Shown piece by piece: positions 37,175-50,203 of a DNA stretch of 64,000 nt. The notes under the pieces are model-generated. The model was given only the letters and a program-made list of their open reading frames with translations. It did no database searches and was not told the origin of the DNA. Numbering within the stretch: the stretch's first letter is position 1; each line of letters starts with the position of its first letter. Origin of the DNA: Ampullaceana balthica (taxonomy: Eukaryota > Mollusca > Gastropoda > Lymnaeidae); NCBI GenBank assembly GCA_944989445.1, contig CALYLW010000207.1, positions 62,001 through 126,000 of the forward strand, written 5' to 3'. Both the position numbers and the translations under genes were made by a program.

Positions 37175-38446
37175 CAAATTATATATGGATCAGTTGATAG
37201 CTGGCTGCATGATTTTTTCATGCACTGAAATGTGTTGATTTCACCAGCAACTAGTAGACTAGCGGTGGAAATATAATAAAATATCGCAGAGCTACGCTAA
37301 TGTATGCACGTCACTATTATTAACATTATTATGATTTCATCATCATCATCGGTGTGCTCAGGGGTGAGAACGAATTATACCTTATAATACGACATTTTTT
37401 ACCCATGCCATTGCCAACCTCTTCAAATGTTATGTAACAGGTCCGTTCAAACGAATACGCAGATGCGGTCCCCGTGCAGGCAAACTAACAGCACCGCAAC
37501 CCTGACTCCAATTCAACTACTCCGGGTACACTTTAGTTAATCTTAGGTCACAGAGGGAAGTGTCGGGATTGAAATCGGAGAAAACTGCTCCAGCTCTGCC
37601 ATAGTCTGCATACAACCAGAGAGCTAAATGGAGTTCTTAGAAGAGGACATATGGCCGTCCAGATTGACTAGAAAAGCATGAGTGACGCGAGACAAGTCTT
37701 TGATCACGGCCCAACACACACACCTGAAAAACTCCACACACCAGCCAGTCAGTCTGCCAGAGTATCTGCATATTTCCAATAACTTATTGTCTGCCCGACT
37801 ACTGTCCGCTCCCCCCCCCCACACTGTCATATCTAATCGATAGTAATCTCCTATTACCAACTCGGCTTTTTTTTCCACCCGGTATTGTCAAACGTTACGC
37901 GGGTAACAGTACACAAATCAACCATTTAGGCCCGCACTATCAAGTGATCGTCTGCCGGGTTTTGTAGCCAGTTCGCCTTCTTTATATCCGTCCTCGCCCA
38001 ACTTTCAATTTTTCCCGAACCCCGTGACGCAATATGTAACAACGTAATCAGACACAACGAATGAGAGGTGTAAGCACTCTGCATGTTTTATTCACGGTCC
38101 CTTGTCTCTAATTGTTATGCGGGTAACTTCCGCACGTCAATTCTTGTTATGGCCGATTCAAATATTAACTGCTTGGAAATGAGGGGTTTAATCAAAATGC
38201 GCTTCCTGTAAGTGGAACCATTGAAGAATGAATAGCCGTGGCCCAAAGAGAAAAATTCACCGATAAAACATCGGCTGTTGTCTCTACCAATCAATGGGAA
38301 TTTATTCAAATAGAAAACACCCGAGACAAAATCAATACATTTTTTATGCAGCTCTCAAGATGGTGAGCAAGGCTCTGGCGTCGTTCAATGGGCTACAAAG
38401 TTAACAGTTAACAGCATTGTTTTATTTCTTCTATTTTTTTTTAAAG
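37175..38446. other. Non-coding stretch
   Basis: No element recognised; a C run at 37810. Short minus-strand frames (37624-37878, 38115-38309) show no domain. Confidence 0.5.
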
Positions 38447-38555
38447 TTTGCACAAAGAACAATTACATGGTGTCTTGTCAGGCAAGAAGTCATGAGTCCA
38501 ACCATTGAAGAGCTTCTGTTGAAACACCGAGGAAGCGTCAACATCCAAGATACAG
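38447..38555 (+). CDS. Possible ankyrin-like exon (plus strand)
   Basis: An open frame with a strong acceptor (a long T-rich tract then AAAG at 38446) and a plausible donor (ACAG|GTTTGT at 38556). It encodes TIEELLLKHRGSVNIQDTG near its end, which fits the second half of an ankyrin repeat (ELLLKHGA.VNIQD). 109 nt, phase 0 in, 1 out. No neighbouring exon of the same type was recognised, so it could be a gene with distant exons, a retained fragment, or chance. Confidence 0.35.
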
Positions 38556-40463
38556 GTTTGTTGTGCCTTCAACCCCAATCTCAAATCCAGAAATTTGTTG
38601 TTTTAAAATACATTTTTAAAATTAATTTTTTAAAAAAAATTATTTTAAGTACTGCTCAGGGCAAGTGGACCCTAAAACTCATGACGACGTGTGTCTTCAC
38701 TCAATCTCTGAACCTCACAGGCCGGGGCTATTGCCCGGCACGTTCAAGGCGGCAGATTACAATAGACGGGAACACAATATACCCGGCAAAACGGGGACGA
38801 GCACTAACGGTCGGGGCGAGCAACGTTTTAACGGACGACAAAGACCCGATCCGTGAGAGACGAGACGGGCGGAGGGGGGGGGCACGACAGGAAATACATA
38901 GACTGACAGAACGTGAGACCGGCACGGGGGGGGGGAGAGAGTTCTCAGAGTGTGTTTCATGATAAGAACCCCCCCCTCCCACACACACACCCCACTCCGG
39001 GGATCGTTATACTCAACAGCTGTTGAGGAATTAAATCATGTGTCGTGCGTGTATGACTGACTGATTTTAACGATTGGTGCAGCAGTGCCCGTGCCACCTC
39101 ACTACAAACTTCTCTTCCTTATTAAATACGCCCCTCCCCTCCCAATGGTTAATAATCCACCATCCCGTGCACACCACCACGCGCAATCTGTGCGGCATGG
39201 CCAAGAATATCTACCAATGATTTTGAAATGACATGGTTAAAATCAATGATGGTGACAGTTTCTTTTAAAAATTAAATACGCTTACAACGACAAACCTGCT
39301 AAAAGCACCGGTTAAAATGTGCATTTCTTAGGCGACTCGGTTGAGACACACAAATAAAACAATGATTAATACAGCAAGAAATCTTTCCAACTTAAATTAT
39401 TTTATTTATTAGTATAGATTTCCTTTATAATTTCTTCCAACCAACCATTTAGTTTAATCCCCTTTGGCCCGATCCTAAACAACCACCAAAACTACTACCT
39501 TTAAAAAAAATAATAATAATCTCTACTAAAAACAAAAATAACATATCCCTCTTTTGTTGATTTAATTACTACAGCGAGCCATGCTCTAGATTTGTTAGAG
39601 ATAATAAACAGAGAGCATTGCAACTTGTTTTCTTTCTTCTGGCCTGCCCGCGGTGGTGGTGTGCGGCACAGTAGTAAATTCTATCTACACAATTTATTTG
39701 TGTTATCTCACGCGACGGCGAACTAAGCGGTCCATCTGGAAAATCCCGATCGTCATTATTAACCGAGCCCGCTACAGCTAGTGTGTACTGTGTCTGTGTA
39801 CTAGTACTAGAGTTTATATTTGACCGGGATTTCTCTTTTTCCCGGGAAAAAAGTTTTATGAGATTTCATAATTTGAAATTAAAATGAATATATATATATA
39901 TATATAATTATATTAAAAATAAAAAAAATAAATTTAAAAATTCATGATTGAAACTGCAATGACCATATTATATTTTCATAGCGTTTTTTTTTATTAAACA
40001 ATTTTTTATTTTTTTATATAGTTTTTGTTAAGAGGAATGACAATCCGCAATTATTTTGTCAATTTCCTATTTTTAGTGATTTGCAAATAAATAGGTCATA
40101 ATCTGCTTGTTAATCAAAAGTAGGACATGTGTCGGGGTCATGTGTAATTTTTTTTTCAAAGCATTTAAAATTAAAATTTATAACATTGTTTCGAATGAAT
40201 CGCTAAATATTTACAAGCAAACGTTTCTGACCGCTTTGTAACAAAGAGCCGGTCGCGTTTGAAAAAACAATTAATTAATTATACGAAATTATGATTTTTT
40301 TTAATGAATTTGATTTAAAGATTTTATATTTTATTTTAGAGGGAAAACAACAAATTAATATTCAGAATTATTAAGGTAGTTCGACAGATGATTGCTTTGG
40401 ATTGATAAAGTTGACAGGTCACAGATTTTCAGCCCGTGTGGAGTCACGACTGGATCATTAGAC
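38556..40463. other. Non-coding stretch
   Basis: G/C runs at 38875, 38928 and 38970 and a short TA tract at 39890. The frame following the possible exon reads through the donor and has no domain. No transposon ends recognised. Confidence 0.5.
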
Positions 40464-40493
40464 TATCTTATCTGTTACAGACGCTCCTTCTAT
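40464..40493 (+). repeat. Short match to the SINE 3' tail
   Basis: TATCTTATCT then TACAGACGCTCCTTCTAT, the same words found in the complement of the SINE tail at 25187-25218. Only about 30 bp agree, so it may be a truncated SINE or LINE 3' end. Confidence 0.4.
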
Positions 40494-43400
40494 ACGTCCT
40501 ACGCTTATCGATTGACTACGATAGCTATTGAGTTTCAAAAGGTCTTCATGGCATTGACTATGATACCAATTACGTGTAATTACGTGGAATATCTGACAAG
40601 AATTCACCCTATTTAAAAATCTAATTTTGATCAATACCTGTGATAAGGGACACATTTGACGAAATGTGGTGACACAATTAGTCGGAGAAAATGTTTATAT
40701 CTCTTGTTTAAAAAAAAAGGGAGACGAAAGACTTAATAAACATATTTTAAAATATTAATTAAGCATATTATAAAATAAATTCATCTTTATGTTTATCAAG
40801 CATAAACAACAAAACAACTATAATCAGGAAACAAGAGACAGTATAGTTATTTGCATGTGAGGAGGGGAGGGCCGTCGCCTCCATACAAAACGATTCCACG
40901 ACTGTCAAGTTATTCCTATTCTCAATCAGTAAGCCGGGAGGTCAAGCTGTGACCTTTCCGTAGAATTAACGGCGGTCTTCCTGTAAGGTGCTGTGGCCGT
41001 GGCATTCAGTGTTAGCCCCCCATTCTCGCAAAGCTGTGTCAATTCGGACAAAGAAAACGTAAACGAGGGGTGAGAGGGCCCGACCCGAGATTGGTACGGG
41101 GTGGGGGTAGGGTGGAAGTGCTGGGGCGGCGGCGGGCTGGGAAATCAGCGAGTTAAAAGCGATTAAGGGGGGGGGGTATGTGAAGACTTGAACCTTCTTT
41201 CTCAACCCAGTGGCAAAAAACAAACACAAACAAAAACTCGGGTTCGGGTTAAATGTTTTTGGCGATTTTTCTGACAATATATTTTTGTAACATTAGCTTA
41301 TTTATATAATTCTAAAGAACGTTATTTATGCCGCGTATATCTAATTAATGAGGCATACTACAGTTATAACGGTTTTATTGCCGATTCTGGATGTCAAGTA
41401 GAGAGAATATCCACAGTCACTTAAACCTATTATTTAAACCAAATTATTCCCGTGTAAGCTATTAAGCTTTAAGCCCACCTCCTTATTTCTTGCCACGTGA
41501 CGAGTCGTATAAGACTGCACACATTTTTAAATAAAAATTTTACAAATTGCTCATCCATGTAACCAATCTTGGAAGGATTCGGTCTTCACTCAATTTTAAG
41601 CCCAGACCACCCCCAACCCCAACAAAAAAAAATTAGAAAAATAAAATAATTTTTTAAAAAATAATCGTAAGAATGTTACTTAAATTTTCAACAACTGGGT
41701 TTAGTATATGAAAATCGGTAGCTTTATGGAACTACTACTAATATTATTATTCATAATTTTTTGGATGGGCTATCACCGGGAAATATTGTATTACTACCAA
41801 ACCAGTCGCACGTGACTTCTCCAATCATCTTTTGAACAACACGGCACATCCCGCGCTCCCATCCCTGAAATCTACTCCACACACGGCGCCCTTCCATTCT
41901 TAACACCGCCTTCAAGTTCCTGTTTGTGTTAGATACCCCCACCGGTTCTTTTCTCCCAATTCACAACACACTTTTTCCGTCAGTAGTTTTTGTTTAAGTG
42001 CCAAGACATCCATTTTTCAGTAATTGTTTTTAAAAAAATAATAATAAATAAAAATAATAATGCATGGATATCAAAAAAGAGTTGATTTTGTTTTTATTTT
42101 ACATTTTGTTTTATTTTTTAAAATTCTTGTTTACCGCTTTTAACGCACACACCTTCTTACAACATGTTTTAAGTGAGATGAGCTATTTTTAGCCAGTAGC
42201 GCTACACATGTTTTGTTTTTTTATTTACCAGTGTTTGCACTCTATCACAAACTAAATGAGAAATTGCTAAGGCATTAAAACCAGCATTAATATTAATTGA
42301 TTGATGATGGCGGGGAGAGAAAGAAAACGGTATCTGGTATCTAGCGTGTCCACATGTAGAAAACCAGGGAGGGAAAAAAATCGATAAACAACAGTGGGAT
42401 TATTTTCTCGGGCTATTACTATCTAATTCAGCCAGGACTTAACATTTTGGGGCTTTGGTAATCAGTAATGTGAGAGTGAGAGTGGCGGTGTGTTTATGTT
42501 TGTGTGGGTGTGTGTCAGATGTGGATATGTGAGTGGAAATGTGCGTGTTGAAGTGTGTTGGATGAGCGCAATGAGAGCATCGGGTAATTTTTTCCCCAAC
42601 AATTATAATACATGTATCACTTTCATCGTCTAGGCGAGCTGAAAAAGAAACAAGAAAAGGGTGGGGTGGGGGGGGGGATAAGTTTTGTTCTGAGAAAGTG
42701 GTTAGAAATCAACGTCACTTACACTTTACAAAAAATAATGTTGCGTTGCCTGCTCTTGGCGACACCAAAACTGAATATTAACAGACTTGCGCCATGATTT
42801 AACATTTAGAAATAGCACAAAGTCGCGGAATCGTTAGTGAGCCATTTTAGGATGAGGTGCCCCCCCCCCGGCTCGCTGGATGAAATCTTGATTGGATTAC
42901 AACTGTGGCCCTGTGGTTGCTGAACGTATTGCAACTGTGACCATGTGGTTGTTGAACGTATTGCAGCTGTGGCCCTGTGGTTGTTGAACGTTACTTCATA
43001 TATATATAAATGGCATTATGTCATGTTAAACGTTATTTTAACCGTTTTACGTGTGCCTGTGAATGTATATCTTCTCAACTCATTCTGTAAGACAGCCATG
43101 CGTTATTGTAGGCGTTGAATTGGATTCCGGTTTTTATTAATATGGTTCTTTAGAAAATAAATAATGTATGGCACGGGCCACCTTCCTCTATCCAAACCAT
43201 CACTATCCCTTTTAAAGTCATATTTAAAACTAAAGTGCAGTGCCATCAGGCGCCCGTAATTCGCTTTGTTAACAGACCGCGTAGCCTACACACGTGCGAC
43301 AAGAAAGCTTCATGACGACACAAGCAACCACTGACATTTAAATAAAATTTTAAAAAGTATTTTACTGGAAGTGCAAGAGAACATTTAGCATACGCCATAA

Positions 43401-45856
43401 GTTTTAATTAAAATCTACGCCATTTATTTTTTAAACTTCCAAGCTGATGTTTATTACTTCGGCATTCTAAAGAAAAAATCACACAATTAAATTTAGCCGT
43501 TGTCGGAGGAAAAGAAGCAGCCTGGCCCTGCAATTAAAGGACATCACGTGGTTTGATCGATCCAGAGTTTACCGTCAACACTGCGATCCTTTCTCGTCCG
43601 CGCTGATTGAATTCCCGGAAACTTAAGTGTCTTGCCTGATGCCGATTGTTCATAAAGCATTTCTTAAGCTTTTCCTAATGAAATGTAATTCCCTTGCACT
43701 AAAAATCAACATATCCCGCCATAAAAACTGTAAGCACTAGATAACAGTTCTGTCAATGACTTAACAGCTCTAGTGACGTTGGGCGATAGTTCAGGCAGGA
43801 ATCAAGGGCATTATGGTTTGGCTTAGGGCCCTAATATATGAATTTCTTGAGGCCTCTATTTTTTTCCCCCAAAACTTTACAATCTCTTTTATTTTTAGGT
43901 TTCTAGACCCTGTGCATGGGGTAAGAAAGATGTGATAAAATCTATCCCTTATAGACTTATATTGTATTTTATCATGGAATAACAAAGAGACATGTATGTA
44001 AGAATCAGTTAACAGTTGAGCGCATGTGACCCTGCAATAAGCCAGCTCGAGTTGCAGGATCATCCATTTCTTATAATAGAATTTAATAGAAACCGTTCCG
44101 AACTCACCGATCACTGACACCGTTTTTTTAAGCCGCCATGATTCTATTTGAATTATTTGGATTTATTTCATTATGTTTGGTGGGATCAGGTTTCAGAGCG
44201 ACGAGCCGTAACTATACTTATGCCCCCTCTTACGTCATACATGCGTCAAACAAATTACGTGACCCGACCCGGATAAATTGCTTTGTACTTCTCAGTGTGT
44301 TTAGTTATATTTAGATGTCGCGAAGGAAAAGTGATCACGCTATTTTAAGATGCCCTATCTCAGTCTGTTTTAGCATTTAACTTTAACTTTGTGAGCCAAA
44401 GAGTTTTATAACACTGGATCCTTGTTGTCAGGCGTTCGGATTCTTTCCGATAGGGGCCTTTAACAATCGCCAGTCACGTCCATAACTGCAAAGTCCTTAA
44501 AGCTTCTGACAGCATGACAAAAATATCAATTATTCTAATGCCCGAGACCAAACAAATAGCGGCAAGAAAAACATAAGAAAACTACGAGCTTATGCTTGGG
44601 AGGGAGAGAGGGGAAAAAAATCGATAGGCCGTTTCCGATATAGGAAAATCCGCTCGAGGACACAAACTCGCAGAGAAACATGTCTAGCAGTGCAATCAGA
44701 TTAAGGCGACGTGAGTACATGTTATTGGGTGGTTATCTTTCAAAACAAAAAACCGCCTTCACAAGAGTCTAGCACGGCCCTCTGCTATCACGCCTACTAA
44801 TTACATGATGATCCTTCCATCCACCGTGGAAACAGTTGTTAGTTTAGCTTTGACAATGTGTACTCCAACGTCACTTCTGGGGTCAAGTAGGGTTTCTTTG
44901 TCTCGGCGCAGTGCCCTATTTCTACGTCAAGTTTCATAGAAGACGAAATTACGGGTTTACTTCTGCGTCTACAAATACTTAAAGAATAATTCAATTTAAT
45001 AAAGTATTCAAATTTCTCATATTTATTTAGGAATAAACGCCAAAATAAAACTGCTGGGAATTATGCAACAGTTACGTTAAGGATTTTGTTTTAAAGGCAC
45101 CGTCCTTGTATCACGGTAACCAGCAGTGCGGGTATGCGTTTTTCAGCTAGGGTTGCACCAAAGCCCCGGAGACCACACGCTAAAGCTATTTAACCCACTC
45201 GAAAAATTAAAACATAAATCGAATATCGTTGCTATCGATCTCGACTTAATTGGCCAGATTTCGTCGAACCTACAGACTACAGCAATCAGAGTGTCTGAGA
45301 CCAGGAAAGGTGAGCGATTCCAAACCGGCCCCTATCTGAGCCATTAGATACTGACTGGTCCGCCCTCGTCCACAACAATCTCCACTGATTATGTTTCAGA
45401 TGAATCTTATCGCAGCAGCAAGGTCGTGTTATAATCGCTGAATGGAGAAAGCGTCTCACAGATTATCCCTCCATACCCCCTCCCCAGCCCCGACACATCA
45501 CAAAGTTCGGAAAGTTCACTACCCGTATGATTGGTCGAGGTTGTGTCTCCCCCAGTGCTAAAACATTACAACCCATCACACTGAGCAATAAGCGAACGGC
45601 CCAGTTGTGCTCCGGGGCGTTTAGTACTGGTGACATTTCTTTGCCTGCCCCCCCCCAACCCCTCCCAACAATGTCGGTGCTACAGAGACTTGTGTTGCGT
45701 ATAGTGGGGTGGGTGACCAGATTCATAACAAACATTTAATATGTTTTCACAAGAATGGAATGTAGCACGATTTCATAATCTTCTCTATAATCCTCACCTC
45801 AACGATCTACAAACGGCGTGTCTCGCACATAGCTAAAGCAGCACCGAGAAAGATAA
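40494..45856. other. Non-coding stretch
   Basis: No exon recognised. Holds a three-copy 32-bp repeat at 42894-42990 (ACTGTGGCCCTGTGGTTG steps), GT-rich DNA near 42490-42560 and several G/C runs. Frames of 60-109 codons show no domain. Confidence 0.5.
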
Positions 45857-46345
45857 AAATCCTTTATATTAACTCGTGGTGTCTGCGGCCGCCCGCCCGC
45901 CCTTGTCGCCAAAACTTTTGATCGATTTTAACCCACTTGCTCGTAAGCTAGCGAGCTGAAATTTTGCAGGCAGTTTCGTACCGATAATAAAAACAATGTA
46001 TCAAAATTTCAGATCGATCGCATGTACTGTAATTAAATTATTGATTTTTAAGATTATTTTATTTATTCCTATGTATCATGCTATTTTTGAGATAGAGCGT
46101 CGCGGTGCGTATTATATTGAACAACCTTTCTGTCGCGCAATAAGGTGTGTATTTTATTGACAACTCTTTTTATAAACATGTTCCTGATCGGTGGGCATTA
46201 ATTAAACATGTTTTACGACACAACTGCAATTTTGTATTTCTGGATGGTCTGGCGCTGCGTATTATAATGAACATTCTTTTAGTTACGTCTCGTACATAAA
46301 GGATTTATATTGAAAAACTTGTTTTTTACGGGTTTTTTAAATTTT
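45857..46345 (+). repeat. RepA copy, subfamily C
   Basis: Starts AAATCCTTTATATTAACTCG and ends ACATAAAGGATTTATATTG plus the tail GTTTTTTACGGGTTTTTT. The inner half carries three copies of GTGCGTATTATATTG-like words spaced about 50 bp apart, as in the minus-strand units at 49-50 kb. The hairpin module lies at 45955-46025. Confidence 0.88.
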
Positions 46346-48325
46346 TAATTACGAAGAGAGCTGTGGAAATGAGACGATAACCGCCTTGTAATTTATTACA
46401 TACACGTAAAACCTAATCGAATTTTTTTTAAAAAATAATAATAATTAAGTAAATGAGGTCGCATGGCACTCCATGAATTGAAATGTCACGTCATCGACCC
46501 ATAGGGAAATAGTTGCTATTTCTTCTATTTAACACGAGACGACGCTGCTTAAATCTCTCCCCATATCTAAACCACTCCAGATCGTGCCATTACAGCATCT
46601 CGGCTATATTGAGACGACTTGTCACTGAAGATGCAAATGTCATTTCCCAAACATCACACTACATTTATGGACAAGCGACAAAGCCGGATCTTTGTGCGTG
46701 TTTTTTGTCTTCTTTTTTTAATCGATTCTGAATGTTTTTACCTTTTGAAAATTTCAAATCGCATCTATTAATTCAAACTAATTGAAGAAGCAACTATCTA
46801 AACAACTAGCGCAAGGGCCCACATTTGAACTTATCAAATATTGAGCAATCCATCCAATAGATGAGCGTCCTCCAACTTTAACTGCTGCATCAAATTCAAC
46901 AAATAAAAAAATAAAAAAAAGTGAGTTTATTTTTTTCCACTTGCGTTTTTCTTTTATTTTTCAATTCTATTTTTTAAGTCTTCTCGTGACATTTAAATTA
47001 CAAACCGCCCTGCTCAGAACAAGCGGCGAACCACCGCCCGGGTGAGCGGAGAGGAGGGATGAGTTGGGTGGAGTGGGGAGGGGGGAGCGAGAGGTGAGGG
47101 TTGGTGGGGGGATAGGAAGTGAGATGGGCCTGTGATGCGGCCGGCGTTCAGTGAGCATAAAGCGACAAGCTGTTGTTAATTATCGAACCGAACTGTCGGA
47201 TCGCTGCTGTCGTGTGCTCTAGTTGATCAGCACAAGGCCTAATTAAAGGTAACCATTCCCCGATCGCTGCCGCCTGTCTATATAAACTTGAGTCGACTAA
47301 ACACAGTTGCAGTTTTTTCTCATTGTGAAATGCCAGAAATGCTCCCCAGAGCTACATATTGTTTACGAAAATGATAGCGGAAATCTACCTGCCTTTCCTC
47401 AACACACGTCCCTCTAAACATCGCATGTCTCTCTCTCTCTCTCTCGCCGCCCGCACCCCTGCCAACCGTCTTAAGGCCGTACTAAATGCCAAAAAATTTA
47501 ATAAAGACTGCCATAACCTATGAAGCCACATAGTAGCTTGTAGATTGCACATACAATTAACATGACAAACTCAAAAGTTTCCTTTCATTGGAGAATCCTG
47601 ATGCAGATTCATTAATGCTAGATCCGGCTGAAAGGTATAGCGAGATAATGATGTTAGGACTGCCAAACAAAATTTGTTTAACTTATCGTTACATCCTTCC
47701 TTGTATTCTCGGCTAGAGAAGGGGGGGTGTTATTTATATCTAAAGTGTACACATGTACATTCGTTATTTAAAGTACAAGATAAAATAAATGTAACCATTC
47801 CTATTTTAAAGTACAGGATAAAATGTATTAAGTATGGTTGGAGAAAAAAAAAGGGGGGGGGGCCTCACAATATATCAATGTCGCGTTGACATGAAAGTGC
47901 AGATTTTTCTTCGTTGTGAACAGCTAACGTCTTAAACGTTTACGACTCTTTAGCTCTGTCCTGCTGTGTCATCGCCCATAGGAAAGGGCAAAGGTTACAT
48001 TTTTAGTTTTAAACTCTATAGGCCAATTATGCGTTAACTGTCTGTTGAACTTAAAGGTTTGAGATCATAGCGTTAATCTTAAGAAGATAACGCGTGTAGA
48101 AATGGCAGAATCTAGAATTATGAACGGTGAACGATTGATTTCTCTCTATATAAAATATATGGTTAGAAAAAATGGCTATGAATGGAGAGGGATGGGTGGA
48201 TATCTTCATTTGGACCTGAATACCAGCCCAAAGAACCAAACGTAAAGTGCAGTGCATGCTACAACTATTTTAATTGCTTCAAATCTGAAACACGTTTTTT
48301 ATCTTTCGCCCGTCAGCATCATGGG
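46346..48325. other. Non-coding stretch
   Basis: A CT microsatellite at about 47429-47444, G-rich DNA at 47040-47115 and a G run at 47852. No gene recognised. Confidence 0.5.
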
Positions 48326-48522
48326 AAATGTTCCCTTTAGGCTGCGCGGCTGCGCAGATATTTGACCGACACCGCGCAGCATTTTTGAACCACCGCGCAG
48401 CATTTTTGAACCACCGCGCAGCAAATATTGTAAAAATATAGCACAGAAATGGACGTTGTGCAACTTTCCACACGAGTTTTTTAACTTTGCACACGGAGAA
48501 ACGAAGCTTAGAGGGAACATGG
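48326..48522. mobile_element. hAT-type small element (MITE)
   Basis: 197 bp with ends AAATGTTCCCTTTAGG and, inverted, CCATGTTCCCTCTAAG. It is flanked by a perfect 8-bp duplication ATCATGGG (48318-48325 and 48523-48530). It contains a local repeat of ACCACCGCGCAGCATTTTTG. Same family as the copy nested at 36576. Confidence 0.9.
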
Positions 48523-48869
48523 ATCATGGGTATTCATCATGAACGAATGAACAAATCAAAGCAATGTCGAGCACTAGATTGGATATTGCAAATAAAGGAT
48601 TTACTCCAGGAACCACAGACCCCCGAGAGGGCTTAGGTAGTGCCGCAACATTGTATCAATTGAATAATCAAAAAGGAAATTATTCGTAAACGTGCCTCAT
48701 TTGCAGTTAAATAAAAAAAAATTTTAAAATAACATTAACTTGTCATACTCGATACGAAATTTTAATCACAAAAATTACCCACGTTCTTTTCATAAATTTG
48801 AAGAATTTTACAAAATATTAAATACACAAACAAATTGTGTAATGAACAAAATAAATTTGAGCTTTATTA

Positions 48870-48925
48870 TTAAACTAAAACGACAGTAAACGTTTCGGCT
48901 AATGCCTTCATCAGTACAATAAACA
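48870..48925 (-). ncRNA. Candidate hammerhead ribozyme motif
   Basis: On the minus strand: CTGATGA (48914-48908), A, stem II GGC/GCC with loop ATTA, then GAAAC (48896-48892), a short stem III (ACG with TGT) and a GTC cleavage triplet (48884-48882) followed by G. The catalytic core is complete and in type-I order with a very short stem III, as in hammerheads of Penelope-like elements. The stem I pairing is poor, so it may be inactive or need a partner copy. It lies 1.3 kb downstream of the Penelope-like fragment, in the same orientation. Confidence 0.5.
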
Positions 48926-48956
48926 TAAAATACGTACTTACATAAGTAATTAAAAA

Positions 48957-50148
48957 AATCGATCCAATTTTTTTTCTACAAGCAAGGGCTCAAACAATAT
49001 AAAGGATTTAATTTTTTTTAAACCCGTAAAAACCAAGTTTTTTGACTATAAATCCTTTATGAACGAGATATAACTGAAAGAATGTTCATTATAATACGCA
49101 GAGCAAGACAATCCAAAAATACACAATTGTAGTTATGTGTCGTAAAACATGTTTAATATAATGCGCACCGATCAGGAATATGTTTATAAAAAGTGTTGTC
49201 AATAAAATACGCACCTTATTGCGCGACAGAAAGGTTGTTCAATATAATGCGCACCGCGACACTATCTCAAAAAATAACATGATACATAGAGATAAATAAA
49301 ATAATATAAAAATTCAATAATTTAATTACAGTACATACGATCGATCTGAAATTTCGATACGTCGTTTTTATCATCGGTACGAAACTGCCTGCAAAATTTC
49401 AGCTCGCTAGCTTACGAGGAAGTGGATTAAAAATAGATCCAAAGTTTTTTTCGACAGGCAAGCATGCAAGGGCTCAAACAAACAGACACCACGAGTTAAT
49501 ATAAAAGATTTTTTTTTAATTTTAACCTAAAAAACCAAGTTTTTGACTATAAATCCTTTATGTACGAGACGTAACTAAAAGAATGTTCATTATAATACGA
49601 ATGCGCACAGATCAGGAATATGTTTATAAAAAGTGTTGCCAATAAAATACGCACCTGATTGCGCGACAGGAAAGGTTGTTCAATATAATACGCACCGCGA
49701 CACTCTATCTCAAAAATTAACATGATACATAGAGATATATAAAATAAACTGGTAAAAGCAAAGAGAGCGGTGCGCTCCATATATGGTATTTTTGGCTGCT
49801 ATTTTTTTTCCTATTTGAATTTTAAAAAATAGACAACTAAACCTAACCCAGACCCTAAAAAAACTAAAACTGCAACCTCAATTACTTTTATGGATAAAAT
49901 AATTGCACTTATTCCCTTTTCAAGTGTAAAAATACAACATTTCATTCCAAGAAGTACGCCTCGCTCTGCTATAACAACAATGATAGCACCGTTCTCTTTG
50001 CTTTAGCCAAATAAACTAAAAATTCAATAATTTAATTACAGTACATGCGATCGATCTGAAATTTTGATACATCGGGTTAAAAATCGATCCAAAGTTTTTC
50101 GACAATCAAAGGGCTCAGACACCACGAGTTAATATGAAGGATTTAAAA
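48957..50148 (-). repeat. RepA tandem array, subfamily C
   Basis: A truncated unit (48957-49010), a full unit (49011-49509) and a third (49510-50148) lie head to tail in minus orientation. Junctions repeat the words TTAATATAAA, CCAAGTTTTT and GACTATAAATCC. Each has the ATAATACGCACC words and the hairpin module. The third unit is interrupted by the element at 49751-50008. Confidence 0.88.
49751..50008. mobile_element. Mutator-like small TIR element
   Basis: 258 bp with ends GGTAAAAGCAAAGAGAGCGG and, inverted, GGCTAAAGCAAAGAGAACGG, flanked by a perfect 9-bp duplication AAATAAACT (49742-49750, 50009-50017). Removing it and one duplication restores the RepA sequence of the other copies. A 9-bp duplication points to a Mutator-type element; there is no transposase inside. 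Confidence 0.88.
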
Positions 50149-50203
50149 AGGAGGAAGTATCAAAAGTTACAGTGAAAACCACAACGGGAAAAAGATTCCA
50201 CAG

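Noticed and set aside
38556..38962. Continuation of the frame beyond the ankyrin-like exon
   Set aside because: It reads through a plausible donor into low-complexity and G-run sequence with no recognisable domain.
40966..41277. 103-codon minus frame containing VFFVR as the ARID5 N-terminal exon
   Set aside because: The word recalls FFFVR of ARID5B, but the residues after it (IDTALREWG) do not fit and no donor in the right phase was found.
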